Positions 26,210 through 36,439 of a DNA stretch of 64,000 nucleotides are shown piece by piece. Both the position numbers and the translations under genes were made by a program. Source of the stretch: an uncultured Bacteroides sp. GTDB lineage: Bacteria; Bacteroidota; Bacteroidia; Bacteroidales; Bacteroidaceae. Below the pieces are notes generated by a model. It was not told where the DNA came from, did not search any database, and saw only the letters and a list, made by a program, of their open reading frames with translations. Each line of letters opens with the position of its first letter. Positions within the stretch are counted from its first letter, which is position 1. The stretch is taken from positions 1 to 64,000 of the forward strand of contig URWA01000018.1 of assembly GCA_900551445.1 (NCBI GenBank), in the 5' to 3' direction.

Positions 26210-29200
26210 TCATTCCTTCTGGGGCGGTGTGCCGACAGATTGGGCGGTATGGCTGGCGACGTATTCGCCCGGCTTCATGCTGAACTGCTTCTGGAAGCAC
26301 TTGCTGAAATACGACGGATTGTTGAATCCCACCATGTAGCTTACCTCGTTGATACGGTACTGGTTTTCCAGCAGCAGAGAGGCCGCTTTCTTCAACCGGA
26401 TGATTTGAATCATTTCGTTCGGTGTGGTATTGGCCAGCCCTTTGAGTTTGACGAACAATCCCGAACGGCTGATACACAGTTTTTCGGCCAGGAAGTCTAC
26501 TGAAAGTTGGTCGTTGTTCAGGTTCTCTTCAATCAGGTGGTTCATCTTTTCCAGAAACACCTTGTCGGTCTGGTTGGCTGCGATGGAGTTGATGGAAACG
26601 GTCGGCATCTGCGAGAATTTCTGTCTCAGTTGCAGACGCAGTTCCAACAGATTCTTGATACAGGCTTCCAGATACTGCAGGGAGAATGGTTTCTCGATAT
26701 AAGCATCCGCCCCACAGTTCATGCTGGTAATCTTCGCTTCCGTACCTGTCTTGGCCGTCAGCAGGATAAACGGGATATGACTGGTTAGCTGGTTGCTTCG
26801 CACTGCCTTACATAGGTCGATGCCGTCCATGTGAGGCATCATCCAGTCGCTGATAATCAGTGAAACTTCCTGTTCTTTCAGTTTGTGGAGAGCTTCGGTA
26901 CCGTCGGAGGCCGTCACAATGGTATAGTTGTTCTGGAAATGCGAGGACAGGAAATGAAGCATGTCCTCGTTGTCATCCACAATGAGCATGATGGGCAGTA
27001 CCTTGGCTTGAGGAGTCGCATCATGCTGTTCGGGAATGATGTCTTCAGGTAGCGGATTCACAAGTGTAATCTCCTGTTCTTCTGCAACCTGCTTCTCTTG
27101 TTTTTGAGGAAGGGTAATCATAAATGAAGTTCCCATTCCCGACTGGGAGGTTGCTTCTACCATACCGTGATGGGCTTCCACAATACCTTTCACAATGCTC
27201 AGTCCGATACCTGTACCCGGTTTGTTTTCCGAAGCCTGATAGAAGGGCTTGAAGATTTTTTTCAGCTCTTCTTCGTATATTCCTTTTCCGTTGTCCTTCA
27301 CTTGGATGGAGAAAGTCTGTTGCTTGGGCTGTTCCTGAAAACGGACTTCAATCATGCTGCGTGTATACTTGCTGGCGTTGGTCAGCAGGTTGCTCAACAC
27401 TTTTGTAATGGCTTCCTTGTCTACGTCGGCATAAAAATCCTTGTCCGGATAAACTACGGAGAAATTCACTCCTTTCTGGTGGAGGGTTGGAGAGAAACGT
27501 TCGCACACGCCTTCCATCAGCTCCCGTATGGATTGTGAAGTGAAGTGCATCCGCATTTCCTTCTGTTCCACTTTTCGGAAATCGAGCAGCTGGTTTACCA
27601 GATAAAGCAGACGCTGGCTGTTGCGGTCGATGATTTCCAGTTCCTGCCGTTCGTCGGCCGGGATGTGTGTGGACTGCATCACTTTTTCCAGCGGGCCGAT
27701 GATGAGGGATACCGGCGTACGGATTTCGTGGGCAATCATGGTGAAGAAATTGATTTTGGCTTCGTGGATTTCCTTTTCTTTCTTGTTGTTCAATTCGTCA
27801 ATGGCCTTGGCGTGTTTCTTTTCACTTTTACGTACTACATAGCGCAGCAGCAGTCCGATGGCCAGGATAAATAGCAGAAAGTACCCGATTTTGAATGGCA
27901 GCGAGAAATAGAACGGAGGGTGTATGATGATACGGATGGAAGTGCCTTCCTCGTTCCATACGTTGTCATTGTTTGAGGCTTTTACGCGGAACGTATAAGT
28001 CCCTGGAGGCAGATTGGTATAGGTGGTACTGTGTTGTGACCCCACATAATTCCATCCCTTGTCGAATCCTTCCAGAATGTAGGCATACTGGTTTTTCTCT
28101 GGCGTACAGTAGCTTAAAGCCGCATACGTCAGTGTGATGACATTGTCTTTGTAAGGAAGATGGATTTCTTTCAAGTGGTCAATGGCTTCCGGCAGAATCC
28201 CCCCTTGCTGCGTCTCTATCTTTTTGTTGAAGATTTCCAGTCCGGTCAGCACCACATTGGGTTTCTGTGTATTGAGTTTCAGCAGGTGTGGATAGAACGT
28301 ATTGAAGCCGTTGATGCTGCCGATATAGAATTCTCCGTTACGGGTTTTCAGGGCTGAGGCCATAATGAAGGCTTCGCTTTGCAGACCGTCGCTCTTGGTG
28401 AAGATTTGTGTAGCTTTTGTGGTTGGCGTATATTTCACCAGTCCTTTGGCGGTGGTGAGCCACAGGCAGTCTTCCCCTTCCAGAATGGCATTGATACATT
28501 CATTGGGGATTCGGAGCGGATGGCGGATAAATCGGTCTTTTTCCAGGTCATAGGAATACAATCCTTCAAACGTCGCTGCCCACAGCACTTTTTCCCGGTC
28601 AATGCAAAGGTGGTTGATGATGTTACAGGTGAGACCTTGTGTCTGGTCGTACCTTTTCCATACTTGTTTCTGTGGTATATATTTGAAAAGTCCTTTCCCT
28701 TGCGTGGCTATCCACAGGTTTCCTTTGGCATCTTCCATTATTTTGATGATTAGCGCATCCAGTTTTTTTACCAGATTGAATCGGTTTTCTTGCGGGTTGT
28801 ACAGGCAGACTCCTCCCATGGAACCGGTCCAGATTCTTCCTTGGCTGTCTTGGAAAATAGAATAGATACTGCTTTCGTCCAGCCCGTCTTTCGTGTCATA
28901 TTTTGTAATTTTCCCGGTTTGGGGGTCCAAAACCTGTATTCCGTTGGTATAGGTTCCAATCCAAAGTTCTTTTCCGATATAGCGTAGGGCATGTACATTG
29001 TTTTTTTTCAGTTTTTCTCTGCCCGGAAAGTCGATGAACTTTCCGATGGATGGATTAAAGCAACTTACTCCAGCGTCGTCGGAACCAATCCAGACTTCTC
29101 CATTTTTGCCTTCGCAGAATCGGCTGATAATCTGTCCTTCGAAAAATGGGAGATTGTCGGTTCCGGAATATCCGGGAAATTGCCCGCAAAAGGGAGGCAG

Positions 29201-30193
29201 ATAATTCACTCCGTTGTAGTAAGTACCTATCCATACGCCGCCTTCCCGGTCTTTTAGCATCGGGTAGATGAATTTATCGGATAAGGATTCGTTTCCTTCC
29301 CCGTATTGGTTATACAGAAAACTTTCTTGAGTGATTGGATTGAACACAGTCAGCCCTTCGTCTGACCCAATAAACAAGATAGTGGGGGAATATTCCAGAA
29401 TAGAATGTATATGCAATATACCTTTCCCGTTGTTGGAAACCAGAAACTTCTCTACTTCATGTGTCTGTGTGTTTAATTTCCAGAGCCCTTGTTCCCAAGT
29501 CCCAATCCAAAGGTTGTGGGATGAGTCTTCCCATAGAGCCATGGAGTACACGCCCTCAGGTTCGCCTTTAATTGGAAACTCTTCAAAGGTGTTGTTGGCT
29601 TTGTTGAGGCGGAAAAGTTGGTAAGGACCAGATATCCAGATATTGTTTTGTCTGTCATTCAGTATGTGGATAACCACATCGTTGTTTCTCGGAATCTCAT
29701 ATTGGGTTAATTTGTGGGTCGATGTGTTGTATTGAAAGATGCCTTGTTTGCGGGTGGCAATCCAGATGTTTTGCTCTTTGTCCTGAATAATGTGCATAAT
29801 CCAGGAGGTGATACCCGTGTTGTCGTTTGTTTTCTGGGTGAAGGGGGTAAATGTGGCTTTGACAGGATTATAGATGTACACTCCATTTTCGGTGCCTAGC
29901 CATAATTCATCGGTGTTGATTTCGCAGAGGGTATTTATGTAACTTGTATGAAGGTTTGAATAAAGCGGGTTGCTTTTCTGATAGAAGGCAAACTGATTCC
30001 CGTCGAACCGACTTAATCCGTTGTCTGTTCCCAGCCAGATGTAGCCGTGAGAATCTTGCAGAATAGCCGAAATGCTATTGGAAGAAACCCCATTTTCAAT
30101 GTTGTAGTGGCGAAATTGAAAGTGGGTGGGCAGTATGGCATATCCCCATAAGCCGACCGATAAAAAAATGAGCAAGCAATACAATTTTTTCAT
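26210..30193 (-). CDS. Hybrid two-component system sensor-regulator of the PUL
   Basis: 1327 residues from the ATG at 30193. The start was chosen because GGAGG sits 6 bases before it; another start 10 codons upstream is possible. An N-terminal signal sequence is followed by a periplasmic beta-propeller sensor (repeated WIG/WIAT motifs up to about residue 690), a Y_Y_Y domain near 700-755 and a membrane helix near 767-787. Then come a histidine kinase (phospho-acceptor H822 in HEIRTP; ATP site GTGIGLSI near 995), a receiver domain (LIVDDNEDM near 1070, phospho-Asp D1116) and a C-terminal AraC-type helix-turn-helix of about 100 residues. In Bacteroides such proteins sense an oligosaccharide in the periplasm and switch on the neighbouring PUL. 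The gene is divergent from the GH127/SusC operon. Confidence 0.97.
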   Translation of the reverse strand: MKKLYCLLIFLSVGLWGYAILPTHFQFRHYNIENGVSSNSISAILQDSHGYIWLGTDNGLSRFDGNQFAFYQKSNPLYSNLHTSYINTLCEINTDELWLGTENGVYIYNPVKATFTPFTQKTNDNTGITSWIMHIIQDKEQNIWIATRKQGIFQYNTSTHKLTQYEIPRNNDVVIHILNDRQNNIWISGPYQLFRLNKANNTFEEFPIKGEPEGVYSMALWEDSSHNLWIGTWEQGLWKLNTQTHEVEKFLVSNNGKGILHIHSILEYSPTILFIGSDEGLTVFNPITQESFLYNQYGEGNESLSDKFIYPMLKDREGGVWIGTYYNGVNYLPPFCGQFPGYSGTDNLPFFEGQIISRFCEGKNGEVWIGSDDAGVSCFNPSIGKFIDFPGREKLKKNNVHALRYIGKELWIGTYTNGIQVLDPQTGKITKYDTKDGLDESSIYSIFQDSQGRIWTGSMGGVCLYNPQENRFNLVKKLDALIIKIMEDAKGNLWIATQGKGLFKYIPQKQVWKRYDQTQGLTCNIINHLCIDREKVLWAATFEGLYSYDLEKDRFIRHPLRIPNECINAILEGEDCLWLTTAKGLVKYTPTTKATQIFTKSDGLQSEAFIMASALKTRNGEFYIGSINGFNTFYPHLLKLNTQKPNVVLTGLEIFNKKIETQQGGILPEAIDHLKEIHLPYKDNVITLTYAALSYCTPEKNQYAYILEGFDKGWNYVGSQHSTTYTNLPPGTYTFRVKASNNDNVWNEEGTSIRIIIHPPFYFSLPFKIGYFLLFILAIGLLLRYVVRKSEKKHAKAIDELNNKKEKEIHEAKINFFTMIAHEIRTPVSLIIGPLEKVMQSTHIPADERQELEIIDRNSQRLLYLVNQLLDFRKVEQKEMRMHFTSQSIRELMEGVCERFSPTLHQKGVNFSVVYPDKDFYADVDKEAITKVLSNLLTNASKYTRSMIEVRFQEQPKQQTFSIQVKDNGKGIYEEELKKIFKPFYQASENKPGTGIGLSIVKGIVEAHHGMVEATSQSGMGTSFMITLPQKQEKQVAEEQEITLVNPLPEDIIPEQHDATPQAKVLPIMLIVDDNEDMLHFLSSHFQNNYTIVTASDGTEALHKLKEQEVSLIISDWMMPHMDGIDLCKAVRSNQLTSHIPFILLTAKTGTEAKITSMNCGADAYIEKPFSLQYLEACIKNLLELRLQLRQKFSQMPTVSINSIAANQTDKVFLEKMNHLIEENLNNDQLSVDFLAEKLCISRSGLFVKLKGLANTTPNEMIQIIRLKKAASLLLENQYRINEVSYMVGFNNPSYFSKCFQKQFSMKPGEYVASHTAQSVGTPPQKE

Positions 30194-30223
30194 ACATATC
30201 CTCCATTTTACAAATCTGTACAA

Positions 30224-30776
30224 AGTTGATTAAAAAATATGAATAGAGTGTGTGAAATAATCTAAAAAAGAAAAATGTAAAAATTCAAATGCCGGATTGA
30301 AGTGTGAATTGATGAAGGATTTTTCAGTATGGATGCCATATATAGGTTGGATGTTTTGACATTTTTAGAAGAGTTTCAGCCTCATTTTTATGTTTCCTTC
30401 TGCGAAACCGTATGTTTCCTGTGCCGGAACCATAGGTTTTCCAGTGCAGAAACGTACGTTCTTCTATCGGGAAACCTAAAAGTAGAAAGAGGATAATATG
30501 ATTTGTCTCAAGGAGTTTTCAATATAGCGAGGTGATTTGAGAAACTCTGTATCTCTATCCTGCCTTTTTTGTCTGAGTGGATGATAAAATCGTCCGAAGA
30601 TATGCTACAAAAGTCTATTATTTATGCTTTAATACATTGGTAATCAATGCATTGTTGATTTTCTGGAAACTCTGTTTGTTTACGACTATTTTTATAGTTG
30701 AATGGATGATATTTTTACTTCTTTTTCTTATTAAAAGCTACTTTTGCTAAAAGAAAATAAAAACCAATTTATTATC
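30224..30776. promoter_or_regulatory. 553-base divergent control region of the PUL
   Basis: The gap between the regulator and the first PUL gene holds four tandem 22-bp repeats (separate entry) and a -7 box TACTTTTG at 30739-30746, 30 bases before the GH127 ATG. Matches to the -33 element are weak, as expected for an activator-dependent promoter. The rest is AT-rich without open frames. Confidence 0.6.
30389..30476. repeat. Four tandem 22-bp quasi-palindromic repeats
   Basis: Units are 30389-30410, 30411-30432, 30433-30454 and 30455-30476, each of 22 bases. Each begins TA, then GTTTCC-like (units 1-3) or GTTCTTC, and ends with a GAAAC or GGAAC segment, so each is an imperfect inverted repeat. 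No spacers are present. They sit 260-350 bases before the GH127 start and about 200 bases before the regulator start. Confidence 0.7.
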
Positions 30777-33215
30777 ATGAGAAACAGACTTTTCATATTG
30801 GTGAGTGGAATCGCAGTCGCAGGAATCACTTCCTGTACGAAGCCTGCTTATCAGCAGCCGGATGCTCCGATTCAGGAGGTACCGTTTACCCAGGTGCATA
30901 TCAGCGATGGCTTTTGGTCTCCTCGTATTGAAACAAATCGTACGGTGTCTATTCCTTCTGCTTTTAAGGAATGTGAGAAAAACGGCCGTTTCGACAATTT
31001 CGCCATAGCGGGCGGACTGAAGAAAGGAGAACATCGCGGGGATTTTTCTTTCGATGATACCGATCCTTATAAAGTAATAGAAGGGGCTTCTTATTCGCTG
31101 GCTGTGAAATATGACCCGAAGCTGGACCATTATCTGGACAGTGTAATCAATATCATTGCAGCGGCTCAGGAACCGGACGGCTATCTGACTACTTGCGTCA
31201 CCAACAAGTGTTACCGTCTTTCCGGATGGTGGGGACGTTCCAAATGGGAAAAGCTGAACAGTCATGAACTATATAACAGCGGTCACATGTACGAGGCTGC
31301 CATCGCGCACTATCGGGCTACGGGCAAACGTACTTTCCTCGATGTGGCTATCAAGAATGCCGACCTGGTGTGCAAGGTGTTCGGCCCGGGAGAAGGACAG
31401 AAGCACGTGCCTTCGGGACATCCCATCATTGAAATGGCATTGTGTAAATTATATAAGGTAACGGGCGACGAGAAATACCTCAATATGGCGAAGTATTTCG
31501 TGGAAGAAACCGGACGCGGTACCGACGGTCACAAACTGAGCGAATACAGTCAGGACCACAAACCGATTCTTCAGCAGGATGAAATCGTAGGTCATGCCGT
31601 ACGTGCCGGATACCTTTATTCGGGCGTAGCCGATGTGGCTGCCTTGACCAAGGATACCGCTTATTTCCATGCCTTGACCCGCTTGTGGGACAATCTGGTG
31701 AGCAAGAAACTGTATATCACCGGAGGTATGGGTTCCCGGGCACAGGGAGAAGGTTTCGGACCGAATTATGAATTGCAGAATCACACCGCTTATTGCGAAA
31801 CTTGTGCGGCCATTGCCAATGTGTACTGGAACTACCGTATGTTCCTGGCTACGGGTGAATCCAAATACATGGATGTGCTGGAACGTGCATTGTACAACGG
31901 GGTGATTTCGGGTGTCTCATTGAGTGGTGATAAATTCTTCTACGACAATCCGCTGGAATCCATGGGTGAACACGACCGTCAGCCTTGGTTCGGTTGTGCC
32001 TGCTGTCCGGGTAATGTAACCCGTTTCATGGCATCCGTATCCAATTATGTATATGCCACTCAGCAGAACGATATATATGTGAACCTGTACATCCAAGGGA
32101 AAGCCGAAATGAAGACCGCCGACAATAAAGTAACGCTGGAACAGACTACTCAGTATCCGTGGGACGGCAAGATTGCCATCAAAGTCACTCCGGAAAAAGA
32201 AGGAAAGTTTGCCATCCGTTTGCGTATCCCCAGCTGGGCTAAATCGGCTCCGGTAGCTTCCGACTTGTATGCCTATACAGATGCCGCCAAGAAATATACG
32301 TTGAAAGTCAACGGCTCCGATGTGAAAGGCATGGAAGGTGACGGTTATGAAACCCTTGTCCGTACCTGGAAACCGGGCGATGTGATTGAATTGGATTTGC
32401 CGATGGATGTCCGTCGTATCACGGCCAACAACAAAGTGGAAGTCGACCGAGGTATGGTGGCTTTGGAACGCGGTCCGATTATGTTCTGTCTGGAAGGAAA
32501 AGACCAGCCCGACAGCATCGTGTTCAACAAGTTCATTCCGCGTGACACACCGATAAAGGCCACCTACGATGCCAACCTGCTGAAAGGAGTGATGGTATTG
32601 AGCGGAACTGCCAAGGAATTGGGAAAGGACGGAAGTGTGAAAGATGTACCGTTCCGTGCCATTCCTTATTCTACATGGGACAATCGCGGCGCCGACCAGA
32701 TGGAAGTCTGGATTCCGGAAACCAAGGAATATGCTACCCCGACGCCGGAACCGACCATTGCTTCCAAAGCCAAGACATTCTCTATCCAGGCTCCTATCCA
32801 GAAAGATGCGCCTGAGTCAGCCTCTGTAATTTCATATGCATGGGGCGTGAACGACCAGTGGGAACCCAAACGTTCTTCCGATACTTCCAAACCTTATTTC
32901 TACTGGTGGTTGAAAGACGGAACGCTGGAATCTCTGGCTTACGAGTTTGACCAGCCTTACACGGTTTCGAAAGTAGAAGTCTACTGGCTCGACTTTGACC
33001 ATTACGACGGCAATTTCCGGGTACCGCAAAGTTGGAAGCTCTATTACAAGAACGGAAATTCCTGGAAAGAAGTAGAAACCAGTGACCAATATGGTGTAGA
33101 AAAAGACAAATATAACGTAGTCAGCTTCAAGCCGGTCAAGACTACCGGATTGAAAATCTCCGCACAGCTTCAGAAAGGAGCTTCGGGAGGTATTATAGAA
33201 TGGAAAGTAGAGTGA
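30777..33215 (+). CDS. GH127-type (DUF1680) beta-L-arabinofuranosidase, lipoprotein
   Basis: 812 residues counted from the ATG at 30777; the 11-codon upstream extension lies in the leader. A lipoprotein signal peptide ends at ITSC. The catalytic domain carries the expected zinc-site residues E341, C343, C409 and C410 (YCETCAA and FGCACCPGN), with C409 as the likely nucleophile by match to HypBA1 Cys417. GH127 (or the related GH146) enzymes remove beta-L-arabinofuranose, for example from hydroxyproline-linked arabinosides. A C-terminal region of about 140 residues forms a discoidin-like domain. First gene of the PUL transcript, 24 bases ahead of susC. A second family member of this locus lies at 49996-52404. 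Confidence 0.93.
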   Translation: MRNRLFILVSGIAVAGITSCTKPAYQQPDAPIQEVPFTQVHISDGFWSPRIETNRTVSIPSAFKECEKNGRFDNFAIAGGLKKGEHRGDFSFDDTDPYKVIEGASYSLAVKYDPKLDHYLDSVINIIAAAQEPDGYLTTCVTNKCYRLSGWWGRSKWEKLNSHELYNSGHMYEAAIAHYRATGKRTFLDVAIKNADLVCKVFGPGEGQKHVPSGHPIIEMALCKLYKVTGDEKYLNMAKYFVEETGRGTDGHKLSEYSQDHKPILQQDEIVGHAVRAGYLYSGVADVAALTKDTAYFHALTRLWDNLVSKKLYITGGMGSRAQGEGFGPNYELQNHTAYCETCAAIANVYWNYRMFLATGESKYMDVLERALYNGVISGVSLSGDKFFYDNPLESMGEHDRQPWFGCACCPGNVTRFMASVSNYVYATQQNDIYVNLYIQGKAEMKTADNKVTLEQTTQYPWDGKIAIKVTPEKEGKFAIRLRIPSWAKSAPVASDLYAYTDAAKKYTLKVNGSDVKGMEGDGYETLVRTWKPGDVIELDLPMDVRRITANNKVEVDRGMVALERGPIMFCLEGKDQPDSIVFNKFIPRDTPIKATYDANLLKGVMVLSGTAKELGKDGSVKDVPFRAIPYSTWDNRGADQMEVWIPETKEYATPTPEPTIASKAKTFSIQAPIQKDAPESASVISYAWGVNDQWEPKRSSDTSKPYFYWWLKDGTLESLAYEFDQPYTVSKVEVYWLDFDHYDGNFRVPQSWKLYYKNGNSWKEVETSDQYGVEKDKYNVVSFKPVKTTGLKISAQLQKGASGGIIEWKVE

Positions 33216-33239
33216 TTATTAACCCTTAATACAAAGAAG

Positions 33240-36200
33240 ATGAATACACATTTAAATCGCATGTTGTTTAGTCGTGCATTTGTAAAAGTGTCGGCATGTG
33301 TGGTGCTTTCTGCTGGGTGTCTGCCTGTGGCAACCTATGCGGAATCCAATGGGGCGCCGGTGGTAGAGACTGTCTTGCAAAAGAAAGCGATCTCCGGTAA
33401 GGTGGTAGATTCAAAAGGTGAAGCCATTATTGGTGCGAATATTATGGAAAAAGGCACCACCAATGGTACTATTACAGATTTCGATGGTAAATTTAGTTTG
33501 AATGTTTCTGCCAAAGGGGTTATTGTAATTAGTTATATTGGTTATAAATCAGTGGAGATTCCTATAGCTCAGATAAAATCTGGGGGAAAGATTACCTTGA
33601 AGGAAGATACTGAAATAATGGATGAGGTCGTCGTTGTCGGTTACGGAACCCAGAAGAAGGCAACGCTGACCGGTTCCGTATCTCAGGTTGGAGGTGAAGA
33701 CCTGAAGAAAGTGGCTGCTGCCAACCTGACGAATACGCTTGCTGGAAAAACGGCGGGTATTATTGCCAATACACGTTCGGGTGAGCCGGGTGAAGATAAT
33801 GCGGATATCCTGATTCGTGGTAAAGGAACTTTGGGTAGTACTTCTCCTTTGATTGTGGTAGATGGAATTGCAGACCGTTCATTCAGTCATTTGAATCCGG
33901 AAGATATTGAAAGCATTTCCGTTTTGAAGGATGCTTCTGCAGCAATCTATGGAGCCCGGGCTGCCAATGGTGTCATCTTGGTTACAACCAAACGAGGAAA
34001 AGAGGGAAAGGTGAGCGTGAACTATAACGGTAGTTATTCTATTTCTCAGCCTACCAGAATCCCGGAAATGTTGAATGCTTATCAATACGGTACCTATGTA
34101 AATGAATATGATGCGGATCCTCGCCATAGCCAGCCGGGCATTACTTATTCGGATGAGGTGCTCGAACATTACAAGAATCATGACGACCCGGTTAACTATC
34201 CGGATACAAACTGGTGGGATGAGGTCGCCAAGGATTGGGCTGGAAAAACCCAGCATAGCTTGTCTATCAGTGGAGGTACGGACAAGGTGTCATTTTATAC
34301 TTCTGCCCAATATATGTGGCAGGATGCTATCTATAAGAACTCGGCCCAAGATTATAAGCAATTTCAGTTAGTATCTAATCTGGATGCGAAAATTAGTAAG
34401 TCGGTACGTTTTAGCTTGGATATCTTAGGACGTCAGGAACAGAGAAAACGTGGTATTTATTCCACACCGTATTTGTTCACATACTTCTTGAGTACCTTCC
34501 CGGGCAGTGCACCTTATTATCCCAACGGATTGCCCCGTGTAGGGTATGATGGTATTACCCGAAATGCCGCCATCATGGTAACCGACCTTCCAGGTTCAAA
34601 TAATTACACGAATAATATATTGAACATCAAACCTTTGTTGCATATCGACTTGGATTTTATCACTGAAGGTTTATATGCGGAAGGTTATGCGGCTATCGAT
34701 TACACGTTCAGTGACGGTAAGCAGATTAATCAGCCTTACGATTTGTATTATTATGATAATGCGACTCAGGAATATCAGAACAAACGTTCGGATACAGGTC
34801 AGATCAGCTTGAATGACTGGGCTACGCGTTATTCCACCATCACCTTGAACGGACGTATCGGATATGAACGTACTTTTAACGATGTACACAAGGTGAATGC
34901 GTTTGTTGCTTATGAGCAAAGCAAATATAATTATCACACTTTGTCGGGTTATCGTACGAACTTCTTGTCCAATACGCTGATGGATTTGTTTGCCGGAAGT
35001 GATGTGCCAGCCGATAAAGACAACGGTGGATATTCGGATGCAACCGCCCGTGTGAACTTCTTTGGACGTGTAAACTATTCGTACAAAGACAAGTATCTGG
35101 CCGAAGTTACGATGCGTTATGATGGCTCTATGAATTTTGCGCCGGGACACCGCTGGGGCTTATTCCCTTCTTTCTCTTTGGGTTGGGTGATGTCGGAAGA
35201 AAAATTCTTTGAACCTGTGAAGCCTTATGTGGATTTCTTAAAGCTGAAAGCTTCATGGGGTCAGATGGGTAATGATAATATTTCGGCATATCAGTATCTT
35301 TCACAGTATGCGTTTACTGGCACGGGAGCCTATTTTGGCAGTGGTGACGGAGCAGCGCTGAATAAGGGATTTTATCTGACTCGTACAGCTAACCCTTTGG
35401 TTACATGGGAAACAGCGAATACGACTAACTTGGGATTCTCGGCCAGCTTCTTGAACGGCATGTTCAGTTTGGATTTTGACTGGTTTAAGTCTAAACGTCG
35501 GGATATCTTGATTACGCGAAGTGCGTCCATTCCGGCTTATTCAGGTTTGGTGCTTCCGGCAGAAAACTTGGGTAAAGTCAATAATTCGGGTGTGGAAATT
35601 GTGGCTTCCTATCGTGACCGGGCCGGTGACTTTGAATGGGGCATCACTGGAAACTTTACGTATGCAGAGAATAAGGTAGTGTATATGGATGAGGCTGTGG
35701 CCACACCGGAATGGCAGCGTACGACGGGAAATCCGATTGATGGATTGGTACTTTATAAGGCATTGGGCATTTACCAGAATCAGGAACAGGTGGACAACAC
35801 GCCTCACATGGACAATGCGGCTCCTGGTGATTTGATTTATCAGGATACCAATGGCGATGGTACAATTACATGGGATGATGCGATTCGTCTGAATGAATCG
35901 GCTACTCCTAAGATTGTATATGGTTTCACGTTGAACGGTAGTTGGAAAGGGCTTGATTTGAATGTCTTCTTCCAAGGACAGGCAAAAGCGGTACAGTTGG
36001 TTCAGCCTACCATGAACATGGTGACAGACTTTTATGAAGGACGCTGGCGCACGGAAAATACTCCGGAAGAGAATTTGAATGCCCGCTGGCCGAAGGCGTT
36101 CATCAAACAGACGTATGGTGATACCTGGAATGGTTCGGCTTCTACATGGTGGTTGCGTAATGCTGCATTCCTGCGGTTGAAGTCAGTAGAAATAGGATAC

Positions 36201-36413
36201 ACTCTGCCTAAAGCATGGACTTCAAAAATCGGTATTCAGAGATGGCGCTTCTATGTCAACGGCAACAACCTGTTTACTTTTGACAAAATGAAGATTTGTG
36301 ACCCGGAAGTAGGTACGTCTAAAGATGATAACGGATATGCTATTAACTCAAATGGTATCTTGGCTTATCCTTTGCAGCGTATGATTACCTTCGGAACAAA
36401 TATCACTTTCTGA
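33240..36413 (+). CDS. SusC-like TonB-dependent outer-membrane transporter
   Basis: 1057 residues. The signal peptide is followed by a carboxypeptidase-D-like domain (KVVDSKGEAIIGANIMEKGTTNGTITDFDGKFSL, residues about 55-130). Then comes the plug region with DEVVVVGYGTQKKATLTGSVSQVGGEDL and FSHLNPEDIESISVLKDASAAIYGARAANGVILVTTKRG, and the beta barrel ending in ITF. It imports substrate fragments through the outer membrane, powered by TonB. Located 24 bases after GH127-1 and 26 bases before susD, hence one transcript. The transported glycan or glycopeptide cannot be told from sequence. Confidence 0.97.
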   Translation: MNTHLNRMLFSRAFVKVSACVVLSAGCLPVATYAESNGAPVVETVLQKKAISGKVVDSKGEAIIGANIMEKGTTNGTITDFDGKFSLNVSAKGVIVISYIGYKSVEIPIAQIKSGGKITLKEDTEIMDEVVVVGYGTQKKATLTGSVSQVGGEDLKKVAAANLTNTLAGKTAGIIANTRSGEPGEDNADILIRGKGTLGSTSPLIVVDGIADRSFSHLNPEDIESISVLKDASAAIYGARAANGVILVTTKRGKEGKVSVNYNGSYSISQPTRIPEMLNAYQYGTYVNEYDADPRHSQPGITYSDEVLEHYKNHDDPVNYPDTNWWDEVAKDWAGKTQHSLSISGGTDKVSFYTSAQYMWQDAIYKNSAQDYKQFQLVSNLDAKISKSVRFSLDILGRQEQRKRGIYSTPYLFTYFLSTFPGSAPYYPNGLPRVGYDGITRNAAIMVTDLPGSNNYTNNILNIKPLLHIDLDFITEGLYAEGYAAIDYTFSDGKQINQPYDLYYYDNATQEYQNKRSDTGQISLNDWATRYSTITLNGRIGYERTFNDVHKVNAFVAYEQSKYNYHTLSGYRTNFLSNTLMDLFAGSDVPADKDNGGYSDATARVNFFGRVNYSYKDKYLAEVTMRYDGSMNFAPGHRWGLFPSFSLGWVMSEEKFFEPVKPYVDFLKLKASWGQMGNDNISAYQYLSQYAFTGTGAYFGSGDGAALNKGFYLTRTANPLVTWETANTTNLGFSASFLNGMFSLDFDWFKSKRRDILITRSASIPAYSGLVLPAENLGKVNNSGVEIVASYRDRAGDFEWGITGNFTYAENKVVYMDEAVATPEWQRTTGNPIDGLVLYKALGIYQNQEQVDNTPHMDNAAPGDLIYQDTNGDGTITWDDAIRLNESATPKIVYGFTLNGSWKGLDLNVFFQGQAKAVQLVQPTMNMVTDFYEGRWRTENTPEENLNARWPKAFIKQTYGDTWNGSASTWWLRNAAFLRLKSVEIGYTLPKAWTSKIGIQRWRFYVNGNNLFTFDKMKICDPEVGTSKDDNGYAINSNGILAYPLQRMITFGTNITF

Positions 36414-36439
36414 CGCATTAACATTAAACTTGAGAAACG

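Noticed and set aside
30389..30476. CRISPR-like array
   Set aside because: The four 22-bp units are back to back with no spacers, and no cas genes are in the window.
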